Positions 8,305 to 17,395 of a DNA stretch of 64,000 bases are shown here, piece by piece; within the stretch, counting starts at the first letter, position 1, and every line of letters begins with the position of its first letter. The DNA comes from Magnetovibrio sp. (GTDB lineage: Bacteria > Pseudomonadota > Alphaproteobacteria > Rhodospirillales > Casp-alpha2). The position numbers were made by a program, and so were the translations under genes. The notes beneath the pieces were generated by a model. The model was not told where the DNA came from and did no database searches. It saw only the letters and a list, made by a program, of their open reading frames with translations. The stretch spans positions 1 through 64,000 of the forward strand of contig NZFO01000002.1 in assembly GCA_002690705.1 (NCBI GenBank), given 5' to 3'.

Positions 8305-10272
8305 CTAGCGATTTGCTTCAATCTCTGCACCAGCGGTGCTACCCGGTTGAATTATTTTAGCAGTATTGGAAGGCCCTAATATCTCGCGATAGCGCCGCTC
8401 GAGAAGGCTATCAAGAATTTTTTTTGGTAATAACTTCAACGCTTTCACCTGACTTTTTCTCCAATTTTCTCTCAGTCGAAAAGCCACAAGACGCCTAATC
8501 GGCGTTCGAGGGCGATCTTCACGTCGGACCTTAAAGGACCTTCGTTCATCCCGGTCAAAGTCCAGACCAAGCTTAACAACTGTCGAATAGGGTTTGGCGA
8601 AGATGGATACGTTATTGCAATCTAATCGAACATGGCCCCCTACGCTGGCGTCCCGCTCACGGGCAGCAACTGTGATGGCCTCAGCTACGTCGAGCAAGTT
8701 CCTGAGTTCTTGAAATTCGATAAATGCTTGGTTCCACTGTCCATAAGCTGGAATGCTGATATCGTGTAACAACGATGAGATATGTGAAATGGTAGCATGC
8801 ATTTTTTCAAGGCTTGTAGAGCTCCGAGCAGGCCCAATACATTCCCATGCAGCTAATTGAAGCTGCTGTTTAAGAGGCGCTGCTTGAGCTGTTCCAGATT
8901 GCCCAAACTGTTGTTTGATGGTTCCAAGAACCTCAGCAAAACCATGATCGGAGATGTTGTTTGTATCGCGAGCTAGTCGCGCTGCCTCCTGACCAGCTCT
9001 AAGGCCAAAAACTACATTTTCCGTCAATGCAGTTGAGCCTAAACGGTTAGCACCGAAAACCCCACCCATGGCTTGCCCAGCTGCGAATAGTCCCAAAAGC
9101 TCAAGATTTTTTGCTCCTGTATCGTGCCCACTGATGCTGGCGCCTGATGCATCCACCCGAATGCCTCCCATCATGTAGTGCGCCGCTGGCCGAACCTCCC
9201 AAGGTTGTAAACCCTGAATTGCAGATTGCCCGAGTGCTTGGCGCGCATTGCGGTAGCCGGATGGCAAGGCCGTCTCTAAATAACGTAAATAAAAGCCGCC
9301 TGATTTTGGTAGGCGAACATTAGCGGTAAGATCAAGATATGCGCCACCACTGTCAGTGCCGTTACCTGAGGCAACGCTGCGCATGATTGCTGCGGAGCAT
9401 TCTGCGCGAGTCCGCAAATAGATTGTATCGAGAATTACTTTACCATGTTTATCGCGCAACACGCCCAGAAAACTGGCTGTTGTTGGTTCGCCTGCCAACA
9501 ATCCCTCGTAAGATGGCGGTGAGGTGAGGCAAAATGGAAGAAATTGAACCTGCTCCATATCGATAAGTTCGGCTCCGGCGCGCGCCGCGACTGCGTAACT
9601 ATCACCAGTATTGCCTCGCATTGTATCGGTCTTTGGGAAATAAAGAGTTGAAAGCCCCCCAGCGGCAATCACGATAGAAGGTGCGCGGACTGCAATTAAT
9701 ATACCGCGTGCGGCATCGTAAATAACACCCCCAGACACCCGCTTTTGTTCCAAGGTCTGACTTTCGGTTATTAGTTCTAAGAACCAAGCATCCTCCAAAT
9801 AATCAATGCGCTCGCTCTCAACAACCGCCTGCCATCCGGCATGTCCGAATGCAATACCCGCATTTCTGTGGCCGACTGACCTTCCAATAGTATGGCCCCC
9901 TTTGGCCAAAGGTCGTGCAAAGGGACCGTTACGATCCGTGTTGATTTTTGGACGAAGGCCGTGGGACCGGTACCAGTCATATGCGTGACGGCTATCTGCC
10001 GCATAGGCATTAGTTAATTCTGGAACCGGTAAATCGGCGCCAGACACGCGTAAATTATCAGAAAGTTCTTGTTTTGTATCGGCATCGCTGGCCGATGCAC
10101 GAACAGTTGCATTCCCCTCTGATATTTTAGTATCAGAGCATCCGATAGGGTCTTTCGAAACAATTAAGACCCTTGCGCCAGCGTTAGCGGCCGCGTCTGC
10201 TGCGGCGCTTCCCGCGCCGCCAGATCCAACAACGACCACATCGTAATCACGCCACTCAATCTCAATCGTCAT
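8305..10272 (-). CDS. SdhA/FrdA-family FAD-dependent oxidoreductase
   Basis: A 655-residue flavoprotein of the fumarate reductase/succinate dehydrogenase A family. The dinucleotide fold 'VVVVGSGGAGSAAADAAA' is at the N-terminus; the FAD/substrate region 'HTIGRSVGHRNAG' is near residue 125; the capping and C-terminal FAD parts show 'AAHYMMGGIRVDASG' and 'AGQAMGGVFGANRLGSTAL'. The last 60 residues are very basic. Members reduce or oxidise alpha,beta-carboxylic acids or related substrates. No iron-sulfur or cytochrome subunit is nearby, so it is probably soluble or uses another electron carrier. Start chosen at ATG 10272 because family homology begins there; AGAGGA lies unusually close to it, and the frame runs 33 codons further upstream to a TTG. 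Substrate unknown. Confidence 0.85.
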   Translation of the reverse strand: MTIEIEWRDYDVVVVGSGGAGSAAADAAANAGARVLIVSKDPIGCSDTKISEGNATVRASASDADTKQELSDNLRVSGADLPVPELTNAYAADSRHAYDWYRSHGLRPKINTDRNGPFARPLAKGGHTIGRSVGHRNAGIAFGHAGWQAVVESERIDYLEDAWFLELITESQTLEQKRVSGGVIYDAARGILIAVRAPSIVIAAGGLSTLYFPKTDTMRGNTGDSYAVAARAGAELIDMEQVQFLPFCLTSPPSYEGLLAGEPTTASFLGVLRDKHGKVILDTIYLRTRAECSAAIMRSVASGNGTDSGGAYLDLTANVRLPKSGGFYLRYLETALPSGYRNARQALGQSAIQGLQPWEVRPAAHYMMGGIRVDASGASISGHDTGAKNLELLGLFAAGQAMGGVFGANRLGSTALTENVVFGLRAGQEAARLARDTNNISDHGFAEVLGTIKQQFGQSGTAQAAPLKQQLQLAAWECIGPARSSTSLEKMHATISHISSLLHDISIPAYGQWNQAFIEFQELRNLLDVAEAITVAARERDASVGGHVRLDCNNVSIFAKPYSTVVKLGLDFDRDERRSFKVRREDRPRTPIRRLVAFRLRENWRKSQVKALKLLPKKILDSLLERRYREILGPSNTAKIIQPGSTAGAEIEANR

Positions 10273-10429
10273 GTCCTCTGTGCTTTCATCTTGGGCATTC
10301 CAGCATCCAACAACGGTAGCATAACGAGAATGAAAAAAAAGGACAGGATGTCTGAAAACCTGCAACATCAATTTATTGGATAACTGCCGAATGGCGTTTT
10401 AATATTCAGAGCTATCAGAGGGAGTAAAC

Positions 10430-10780
10430 GTGAATAGACGATTTATCGGTTTTATTTGCTTTCTAGCTTGCTTGATCTCGTTGGCCTGCAGCAATGTGGT
10501 TGATCGACTTTCCGAGGCTCGGCGAGATATTCATAGAGTTGCCCCATTTCTGGGTATGGCCGATGATAAATGCTTGCAACACACTTACTTTGCGTGGCCG
10601 CGAGTGTCCATTACAGGTAGTGTCAACTGGAGGAAATTTAGAATCCTAGGAAATAATCAAGTAATTTTTAAAGTTAAAAAATTTATACAATTCGTTGTTG
10701 TTGAACGCCGTCGACGCGGTCGGGTAGATCGTCGCGGTATCATGCATTATCAAATAGGTAATGGAGAATGTAGCCTGTGA
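10430..10780 (+). CDS. hypothetical small exported protein or lipoprotein
   Basis: A 116-residue protein I do not recognise. It starts with GTG preceded by a good GGGAG site. The N-terminus 'MNRRFIGFICFLACLISLAC' is a typical short signal sequence; Cys20 could be lipidated, although the -3 residue is Ser rather than Leu, so a plain signal peptide or anchor is possible. The remainder has three further Cys or short basic stretches ('VVVERRRRGRVDRR'). Its stop overlaps the next frame by four bases (GTGA). It is divergent from the flavoprotein, with about 157 bases between starts. Confidence 0.55.
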   Translation: MNRRFIGFICFLACLISLACSNVVDRLSEARRDIHRVAPFLGMADDKCLQHTYFAWPRVSITGSVNWRKFRILGNNQVIFKVKKFIQFVVVERRRRGRVDRRGIMHYQIGNGECSL

Positions 10781-11097
10781 TGATGGCTCGATTTAGCCCG
10801 AGGTGCAGTATATCCCTTGGAAGGGCTTTTAAGTACGGTTCCTATGAAGTGGCGGATGCGTTGATGACCCTCGGCCCAATGCTAGAACCTCATGATAGCC
10901 TTGTATTGCTTAATCCGCCAATAGCTATCGTTGAAGACGCATGGGGCGTCCGAGTGGCGTACATTGATACAGGTGTAAATTATCTTTTCCAAAGCATAGG
11001 AACACGCTTGGCCCGCGGTGATGAGGGTCGTGCACTTGGATGGGATCATTTGGATACCAGTTTCCTTGAGAGTGAGCCCGTCAAGGGTGAACACTAG
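10777..11097 (+). CDS. hypothetical protein, coupled to the preceding gene
   Basis: A 106-residue frame beginning at GTG 10777, or the ATG codons at 10780 and 10783, which overlaps the preceding stop by four bases. No signal peptide and no family recognised. The middle is moderately hydrophobic ('DSLVLLNPPIAIVEDAW'), the end acidic. Support is the overlap with the upstream gene and an apparently protein-like composition; it could still be a chance frame or a degraded gene. Confidence 0.35.
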   Translation: MMMARFSPRCSISLGRAFKYGSYEVADALMTLGPMLEPHDSLVLLNPPIAIVEDAWGVRVAYIDTGVNYLFQSIGTRLARGDEGRALGWDHLDTSFLESEPVKGEH

Positions 11098-11497
11098 CAC
11101 GTGTGTTCGTCAGCTATGGAATGGCGGGTGGTGATCTATAGTTTCTCTAGTGCACGTCGCGCCTGATTCTGGATCAAAAGTGGAAATCTTGAAAACGGCT
11201 TTATGCGCGTTGCAGACTTGAACTGGCGCCTCGCTGTCAATAGTGCTCGAACCGATGATCCCAATTATGATCAGATAAATTACCGGTAAAACAAATTAAA
11301 CATGAAATTTGTAAACTTGAAAAATTGGAAATTCAAACATTCAACATCGTAACATTCTAAAACTTGATCGTAACAAAAGTCACTGAAAGTATAGTTTGCT
11401 GTTGATTCTTTATTGGGACGAGGCATTCTTTAAAAATTGTGTGCGACGTAGTTTAGTTTGTCCCGATCAAACCAATATTAAAAGAGGGGGGTTTCCT
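11098..11497. other. 400-base gap; short frame at 11203-11286
   Basis: The stretch is AT-rich towards its end. A 28-codon frame starting ATG at 11203 encodes 'MRVADLNWRLAVNSARTDDP' and ends near 11289. It has protein-like codons but no ribosome site, and could be the tail of a decayed gene. Nothing else is evident apart from the GGGG-rich ribosome site of the next gene. Confidence 0.3.
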
Positions 11498-12223
11498 ATG
11501 ACCGAGACAGCTATCGCAGACTTGTCACGACGCAGTGTTCTGCGCGCTGGAGTAAATCTTGGAAATATTCTTCTAGTGACGGGGCAGAGCACAAACGGCG
11601 ACCCCAAGGGAATATCACCGGATATGGCGGCAACAATTGCAAATCAACTTGGTGTAAAGGTTGAGTATATTACCTATGCAACTCCGGGCGCAGTTGCGGA
11701 TGCAGCTGACCGGGACGAGTGGGATATAGCGTTGATTGCCAACGAACCGAAGCGAGCTGAAAAAATCGCTTTTTGCTCAGCATATGTGGAAATTGAGGCC
11801 ACTTACCTTGTCCGGGCGGGGGCACCATTTAAAGTTGTAAGCGATGTTGACACGCCAGGTGTTAGCATCGCTGTTTCCGCTCGCGCCGCGTACGACTTGT
11901 ATCTCAGTCGAAAGCTTAAGCACGCAACCCTGCATCGAGCTGAGGGCCTTTCCGGTGCATTTGATCTTTTCCTCAATAAAAAACTCGATGCTTTGGCGGG
12001 GCTTGCCCCTGCTTTGATAGATAATGCTAAAACCGAACAGGGCTTGGTGGTTTTGGGTGGTTGCTATACGTCTGTTCAACAAGCGATTGGTACGCAGTTT
12101 GGAAAGGTTGCTTTGAATAATTTTGTCGAGAGGGTTATTGGCGAGGCACTAGTAACTGGTTTTGTAACTGAACTGATCGAAAAGCATGGTGTGACAGGCA
12201 AGCTGCAGGCAGTTGGCCTCTAG
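11498..12223 (+). CDS. family 3 substrate-binding-domain protein without signal peptide
   Basis: A 241-residue protein with the fold of polar amino-acid ABC binding proteins (SBP_bac_3). Recognisable parts are 'GISPDMAATIANQLGVKVEY', 'WDIALIANEPKRAEKIAFCS' and 'AYVEIEATYLVRAG'. The mature-like sequence begins only about 13 residues after the start ('RRSVLRAGVNLGN'), leaving no hydrophobic signal sequence, so it is probably cytoplasmic. I chose ATG 11498 because AGAGGGGGG lies upstream; the frame is open 34 codons further. No permease or ATPase gene is adjacent. It may be an enzyme-like or ligand-sensing relative rather than a transporter part. Confidence 0.75.
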   Translation: MTETAIADLSRRSVLRAGVNLGNILLVTGQSTNGDPKGISPDMAATIANQLGVKVEYITYATPGAVADAADRDEWDIALIANEPKRAEKIAFCSAYVEIEATYLVRAGAPFKVVSDVDTPGVSIAVSARAAYDLYLSRKLKHATLHRAEGLSGAFDLFLNKKLDALAGLAPALIDNAKTEQGLVVLGGCYTSVQQAIGTQFGKVALNNFVERVIGEALVTGFVTELIEKHGVTGKLQAVGL

Positions 12224-12416
12224 TCATACAATGAACATTCGAGTCCCTAATTTTAATTTTCAGCCTTTGTTTTGTGCTAGAGACGAGTGAGGCTTTTTAT
12301 GATATTCTATCTAAAGTGGTAACCTGTTGGACGTTAAATTTACGTAGATCATTTTCCCGGGAGACGCGCTAAACTAAATTGTGGTTGATTAAAAAACATG
12401 ACCTCAAGGCACCGAC
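12224..12416. other. gap between convergent genes
   Basis: Convergent gap between the binding-domain protein and the GST. No gene and no strong hairpin seen. Confidence 0.3.
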
Positions 12417-13118
12417 TCAACCGACCTCGTTTGCAGTTCTGGCCGTTTGATTAAACATAATTTTTCGTTCTTCGAGCGAGGGTGGCCGGTGACGGCGCCA
12501 TTCTTTGTGCAGGTTGACAGCACGCTGCACTGCGGGACGGCTTTTCACTTTTGCCCGCCAGCGGGTTACGTTAGGGAACTCGTCTAACGGCTGCCCCAAG
12601 GCTTTGGCAATTAAAACCCACGGCCAGCAAATCATGTCAGCGATAGTGTATTCCCCACTGGCCAGATACTCACGATTTTCCAATCGTCGCTCTAAAACGC
12701 CTATACAGCGGTTGTATTCGTTTTTATAGCGCATCTCGCTATATACTTCATTTTTTTGTGTATAGTTGAAGAAGTGACTATGTTGTCCGCCCATAGGTCC
12801 GAGATTACCAACTTGCCAAAATACCCACTCCAGAACTTCTTTCCGTCCAAGAGGGTTGGTTGGCATGAATTTTTTGAATTTTTCAGCTAAATAAATCATG
12901 ATTGCTCCAGATTCGAAGACTGTTACCGGGTTATCCTCAGCATCATTATCAACAATAGCCGGCATACGGTGATTTGGATTGATAACCAAAAATTCTGGGT
13001 CGAATTGATCGCCTTTCAAAATGTTTAATGCGATTACGTCGTATGGAATCCCCAATTCTTCAAGCATTATGGCAACTTTCCAGCCATTTGGTGTCGGCCA
13101 GTAGTAAAAATCGATCAT
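12417..13118 (-). CDS. glutathione S-transferase family protein, YfcG/Ure2p-like
   Basis: A 233-residue GST. The thioredoxin-fold N-terminal domain starts at ATG 13118 with 'MIDFYYWPTPNGWKVAIML', and contains 'NPNHRMPAIVDNDAED' followed by 'VFESGAIMIYLAEK', the glutathione-binding segment. The helical C-terminal domain has 'WVFWQVGNLGPMGGQHSHFF', typical of the Ure2p/YfcG group, whose E. coli member is a glutathione-dependent disulfide-bond oxidoreductase. Cytoplasmic. The frame extends 38 codons upstream but homology starts at 13118. Substrate unknown. Confidence 0.9.
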   Translation of the reverse strand: MIDFYYWPTPNGWKVAIMLEELGIPYDVIALNILKGDQFDPEFLVINPNHRMPAIVDNDAEDNPVTVFESGAIMIYLAEKFKKFMPTNPLGRKEVLEWVFWQVGNLGPMGGQHSHFFNYTQKNEVYSEMRYKNEYNRCIGVLERRLENREYLASGEYTIADMICWPWVLIAKALGQPLDEFPNVTRWRAKVKSRPAVQRAVNLHKEWRRHRPPSLEERKIMFNQTARTANEVG

Positions 13119-13642
13119 TAGTCCTGTTGCTCCCAAAAAGCTAGGGTGGCAGCGCCACATGCTGTATATTATGTCGATTGATAAAAACGCGTCGATTCCA
13201 CTCAGTTTGTCTGGCACCCGTTCAGCACTCAAAATTGTCGATAATCGGTTCCCCCAACTTGCTCGACTGAGGTTAGTATTGCGCGTGGTCCTGAAACCAT
13301 GGATGTCAGGTTGTCAAGACTGCCTCAGTGCTGTGGGTCGGGCACAGGTAAAACCCACAAAAATTAAACTTCTCAGCTACTCTATATTCTATCTCATTTA
13401 GAGTTAGATTTTCCAGTTTTGAAATATATTGATCCGGTTTTTTATTTATTAAGAAAGTGACTCATTCGACCCTTGTTGCATCATTGTCTTACGTCACACG
13501 ACTATTTAAGCTACGGCCCGTTGGTGCTGTAGTTTTTCGCTTTAACCTGTGAGAGGGAATTGTCCCAGTTCCCCGGATGTAATAATGTATTAGCGGTGTT
13601 GGTTGCTTTATTAAGGTTTTGGATTTTCGGCAGGAGAAAGTA
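13119..13642. other. 524-base divergent intergenic region
   Basis: Lies between the divergent GST and cupin genes, and so carries both promoters. No convincing gene was seen; the plus-strand frame at 13159-13401 has no recognisable content and no ribosome site. Confidence 0.4.
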
Positions 13643-14146
13643 ATGAATTATACCTTGGATGAATTCGCGACCGATTGCAGAATGGCATTGCAAGCTAATC
13701 ACGGCCCAGAAGGTTATGAAGCTGTGCGCCAACACGTCATGCGCGCTCTGACTGACGAGTTATTTGTCGCTACATATTTGGGAGAAGACAATACAATTCA
13801 ACGTCAGATTCTTTATGAGGACTCTGAACTAGGATTTTGCATATGCGCCCACGTTTATGATGAGGCGAAGGAGGGTTCCCCTCACGATCATGGTCCGACT
13901 TGGGCTATATATGGCCAAGCTATTGGGGAAACTAAAATGACTGACTGGGAGATTGTCTCGCCGCCGGAGGGTGATGTGCCGGGGAAAGTCAGACTGGTGC
14001 GCAGTTACACGCTGATAGCAGGTGATGCCCATGTCTACAAACCGGGTGATATTCATGCGCCTTTAAGAGATGGCCCAACCCGATTGATCCGGATAGAGGG
14101 CCAAAATACAGATAAAGTTAAACGTACGCTCTTAGAGGCAGTTTAA
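13643..14146 (+). CDS. cupin-type dioxygenase-like protein
   Basis: A 167-residue single-domain cupin. Metal ligands are likely the histidines in 'SPHDHGPTWAIYGQAIGETK' and the later 'GDIHAPLRDG', a three-His arrangement like cysteine or 3-mercaptopropionate dioxygenases. The long acidic tail and 'RLIRIEGQNTDKVKR' are seen in small cupins annotated only generically. Start at ATG 13643 follows a CAGGAG ribosome site; eight upstream codons remain open. Stands alone, convergent with the MBL-fold gene. Thiol dioxygenase activity is inferred; the substrate is unknown. Confidence 0.75.
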   Translation: MNYTLDEFATDCRMALQANHGPEGYEAVRQHVMRALTDELFVATYLGEDNTIQRQILYEDSELGFCICAHVYDEAKEGSPHDHGPTWAIYGQAIGETKMTDWEIVSPPEGDVPGKVRLVRSYTLIAGDAHVYKPGDIHAPLRDGPTRLIRIEGQNTDKVKRTLLEAV

Positions 14147-14180
14147 TTAAGTCGTTCATGCTATTTTTAAATTCAGCTGT

Positions 14181-14921
14181 CTAAATCTCTACGGTCATAT
14201 GATCGCGGGCAGTCTCTTCAGATATCTTGTCGACCATAGGCAACATTTCGCTGCTCATATGCGTAAGAATGATGCGCTTTGCGCCAAAGTCATCCCAATG
14301 GCATTTAATGTCTGGGTAATTGAGATGAAATTTTATAGGTTTAGCAAAAGAGTAGCATTCTAGTATTAAGAGATCGGCATTCTTGCCAAGTGCAGACATG
14401 TGTTTGTTATATGCACTGTCCCCCGTGTAGGAAATAATTTTCTCGTCTACTTCACATCTTACGGAGGTCGGGTTCGTCCCTCCTGTATGCACGGCCGGAA
14501 ACGGCGTAACTGTTACCAAGCCCACTTGGTTGGGTCTCATAATTTCCATTTCAATATATTGCAGATCGAATTTTGGAGACATTGTGTTCATTCCCGGAAA
14601 CAAAGCCTCACACATATTTTTTAAGCGTTTTTCCAACTCGCGTGGCCCAGCCACAATCAGAGGTTTAGTGCGTTTCGCCCCCAGCATGGCGTCCATCAGC
14701 ATGAATGGAATGCCCGCGCAATGATCCCCATGAATGTGCGTCAGAACGATTGCATCAATCTCGTTATGAGCGATGCCAAGTTTATTCAGGGAAATGAGCG
14801 AGGATGCTCCGAAGTCAATAACGAAATTGAAACCGGGGGAACGGACGAAAAAACACGTTTGGAAACGTCCACCCGACCCAAATGCGTCCCCTGAGCCAAC
14901 AAATGTTACGCTGACTGTGAT
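14181..14921 (-). CDS. MBL-fold metallohydrolase (RNase Z-like) with apparent AUC start
   Basis: A metallo-beta-lactamase-fold hydrolase of about 246 residues. Reading the minus strand from 14921 gives 'ITVSVTFVGSGDAFGSGGRF' and then the metal motif 'VLTHIHGDHCAG' (HxHxDH), followed by 'YTGDSAYN' and 'IILTHMSSE', so the fold is complete. The frame is closed upstream by TGA and contains no ATG, GTG or TTG before the metal motif. An AGGAG sits seven bases before ATC at 14919-14921, exactly where relatives start. The next ATG (14702) lies after the HxHxDH motif, so initiation there would remove the active site. Either AUC is used, or the start has been mutated and the gene is weakly expressed. 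Cytoplasmic; substrate unknown. Confidence 0.75.
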   Translation of the reverse strand: MTVSVTFVGSGDAFGSGGRFQTCFFVRSPGFNFVIDFGASSLISLNKLGIAHNEIDAIVLTHIHGDHCAGIPFMLMDAMLGAKRTKPLIVAGPRELEKRLKNMCEALFPGMNTMSPKFDLQYIEMEIMRPNQVGLVTVTPFPAVHTGGTNPTSVRCEVDEKIISYTGDSAYNKHMSALGKNADLLILECYSFAKPIKFHLNYPDIKCHWDDFGAKRIILTHMSSEMLPMVDKISEETARDHMTVEI

Positions 14922-15211
14922 TTGCTGTCTCCTGTTTCTCTTAAAATTAGAACGTGGTCATTTTATTCCACCTGTTGAGAGATATACCTCAGCCATTTGT
15001 CCTGCCCTAATTTATATTAACGTCGCAAATAACTGCTCGCGAGACGCGCGTGGTTACATATAGCTTTTCCTAATTAATAAAGTCATTGTACGTCCAAATC
15101 ACCAGTCGTCATCAACAAACACGTTAGCTATAGTTTGGATTTCTGGGATTAAAAAACATTAATACAAACATACCCGTTTTTTTACCTAGCCCAAAATAGG
15201 TATGCTTCAAT
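14922..15211. other. 290-base gap upstream of the MBL-fold gene
   Basis: AT-rich minus-strand spacer between msrB and the MBL-fold gene. I see no gene in it. Confidence 0.3.
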
Positions 15212-15613
15212 TTAACTGCCGTGAGGGGGGAGCAAGTCTAGGGAGGCTGAATTCATACAATACCTGAGTCCAGTTGGGTCTGGGCCATCAGGAAATACGT
15301 GACCTAAGTGGGAACCACATTTCGCACATATAACTTCGGTCCGACGCATAAAAAAACTATCATCTACCTCCTCAATAACAGCATTTTTGTCGATTGAAGA
15401 GTAGAAGCTCGGCCATCCAGTGCCCGAATCGAACTTGGTCTCTGAATCGAATAAAGGATTGCCACAGCAGACACAAACGTAGGTGCCACGGGCAGTGCAT
15501 TTATCGTATTTACCAGTGTAGGCACGTTCTGTTCCTTTCTGACGGCAAACCCTAAATTGTTCTGCTGTAAGTTGTTCACGCCATTCGGTCTCGGTCTTGA
15601 TGATCATGTCCAT
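15212..15613 (-). CDS. msrB: peptide-methionine (R)-S-oxide reductase
   Basis: MsrB reduces methionine-R-sulfoxide in proteins, repairing oxidative damage. The 133-residue protein has the two zinc CxxC pairs ('CVCCGNPLF' and '[17 protein letters not shown]'), the signature 'SGTGWPSFY', and the catalytic Cys in '[11 protein letters not shown]'. Start chosen at ATG 15613, which follows GGAGGAGTAGAG; seven upstream codons are open. Monocistronic by appearance; no msrA nearby. Confidence 0.95.
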   Translation of the reverse strand: MDMIIKTETEWREQLTAEQFRVCRQKGTERAYTGKYDKCTARGTYVCVCCGNPLFDSETKFDSGTGWPSFYSSIDKNAVIEEVDDSFFMRRTEVICAKCGSHLGHVFPDGPDPTGLRYCMNSASLDLLPPHGS

Positions 15614-15755
15614 CTCTACTCCTCCTATCGACACCGATAACGATTTAAATAAGTTCCTAAGATAAAAATTTTATTGCATAGAGTCATGGCTTGGTCACCG
15701 CCTATTTTCGAAGTATGCCAGTGAAGTTTATTGCAATGTGCTGAATTAACGATTT

Positions 15756-17384
15756 CTAAAACCGACCGTTGTAAGCTTGGCTTCCAATAGGACAGGCAAT
15801 TACTGTAAATTTGTCTGCCGATATAGCTTTTAACAAGGCAGAGGTTAGCATTTTACGCGTTTCTGCGAGAATACCGTACCCCCCCATTGCTTGCGCGACG
15901 GCAACAAAATCTGTGCCACCGAAATCAACGCCTAAGTTTTGTAACTGGTCTCTTCGTTGCTTAATCTCAATCAGCGCTAATTGTTGATCGACAAAGACTA
16001 TAATAGGAATGGCAAGTTCAAGGTCGCGGGCCGTTGCTAGCTCGCCTAAGATCATCTCTAAGCCGCCATCACCTGTCAATGCTACGACGGGTATTTCTGG
16101 TTTAACTAATTTGTATCCCATAGCCAAAGGCAGGGCGACCCCCATCGTGCACAGTCCTGTTGACTGGAGAATCTGCCGTGGCTCATAGGATTTCCATTGT
16201 TGACTAATTAATATTCTGTGTGCCCCAGTATCGACGCATACTACGCCGTTACGTGGGAGTGTATCACGCACACTATCGATGACCGCGGCGGGGCCCCAAG
16301 CTTCATCGGTCGGAAAGGCCTGAGCCAAAGTTTTTTTTATTTTTTCTGGCAGACCATCGGGCCAAATATTGGCTGATGCTGAGATACCTTGAGTTAGTCT
16401 TTTCAATCCGGCCCCCACGTGTCCAACGAAACTATACGTGGATTGGTGTACATAATGAGTATTGATCTCTGCACTAAAGTCGATGACTGTCTTCCCGACG
16501 CTGTCGGATGGCCAAGGGTTGATCCAGTCATTGCGCATTTCAATGGGATCGTAGCCTACAAGAAGAATGACATCCGATGCATCAATTAGGGGTTTAATAA
16601 TATCAAAAGATTTTGGTGACAAACCATGTCCGCCAAGCGCTAGATGATCGTCTTCTGGTAAAATACCTTTAGCTTTATAGGTTGTGAGAACTGGGATCTT
16701 AAACCGATGGGCTGTATCGCAAACAACAGCCGCTGCATTATGATGCAGAGTATCGACTCCAGCGATTATAAGAGGACGTTTTGCTGAGCTGAGGGCTTGA
16801 CGTGCGGCATTAAGTTTGGTGCTTGGTGCGGGCGCAGCCTGAGCAGGCATTGCTGAATTGGGAGAGGTAAAAGGTTCACTTTTACTGTTAGCAACTGAAA
16901 TGGGAATATCCAGATGCACTGGTCCGGGTCGACCTGTTGTGGCAATGGTTATTGCTTTGTCGATCGCAATGCCAACTGCGCCTTCAGCAACCCTGAAGCT
17001 AGCCTTAGTGATTGGCTCAAGTACCTTAGTATGGTCAAAAACTTGATGAGTAAACTGCTGCGTATCAACTGCATCTACGCAACCGGAGAGAAAAATTAAT
17101 GGCACTTGGTCTTGCCAAGCGTTAGCAACCGTGTTGACAGCATTTACTACTCCGGGTCCGACAGTGGCAAGCAAGACACCGGGTGCGCCATTGGCATGAT
17201 GCACCCCTTCAGCCATAAACCCACCGGAATTTTCATGTTTGACTAAATAAAAAAGTAATCCAGCATTTTTAAGGGAATTCATTACGGTTAATACTTCACC
17301 GCCCGGAATACCGAAAGCGTGCCTGCACCCGGCACGGAAAAGTCGATCGGCGATAATATCGGCGGCGGTTTTTGCAATACTCAT
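15756..17384 (-). CDS. ThDP-dependent enzyme, acetolactate-synthase-like
   Basis: A 542-residue ThDP enzyme with the three-domain layout of acetolactate synthase and related decarboxylases or lyases. The Pyr domain begins 'KTAADIIADRLFRAG' with 'VKHENSGGFMAEG' holding the catalytic Glu; the central domain spans about 190-330; the PP domain has 'VVALTGDGGLEMILGELATA', where the motif ends in Asp (FVDQQ) rather than the usual Asn-Asn, a change seen in some subfamilies. It is the last gene of an operon with a CoA-transferase and an acyl-CoA dehydrogenase (gaps 11 and 13 bases), so a CoA-linked substrate (for example oxalyl- or 2-hydroxyacyl-CoA) is more likely than branched-chain amino acid synthesis. 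No small regulatory subunit is near. Substrate not determined. Confidence 0.85.
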   Translation of the reverse strand: MSIAKTAADIIADRLFRAGCRHAFGIPGGEVLTVMNSLKNAGLLFYLVKHENSGGFMAEGVHHANGAPGVLLATVGPGVVNAVNTVANAWQDQVPLIFLSGCVDAVDTQQFTHQVFDHTKVLEPITKASFRVAEGAVGIAIDKAITIATTGRPGPVHLDIPISVANSKSEPFTSPNSAMPAQAAPAPSTKLNAARQALSSAKRPLIIAGVDTLHHNAAAVVCDTAHRFKIPVLTTYKAKGILPEDDHLALGGHGLSPKSFDIIKPLIDASDVILLVGYDPIEMRNDWINPWPSDSVGKTVIDFSAEINTHYVHQSTYSFVGHVGAGLKRLTQGISASANIWPDGLPEKIKKTLAQAFPTDEAWGPAAVIDSVRDTLPRNGVVCVDTGAHRILISQQWKSYEPRQILQSTGLCTMGVALPLAMGYKLVKPEIPVVALTGDGGLEMILGELATARDLELAIPIIVFVDQQLALIEIKQRRDQLQNLGVDFGGTDFVAVAQAMGGYGILAETRKMLTSALLKAISADKFTVIACPIGSQAYNGRF

Positions 17385-17395
17385 GCCATTATTCC

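Noticed and set aside
15756-17384. assigning the ThDP gene as ilvB (acetolactate synthase)
   Set aside because: It is in a CoA-transferase/acyl-CoA dehydrogenase operon, has no small subunit beside it, and differs in the ThDP motif end, so the specific name is not supported.
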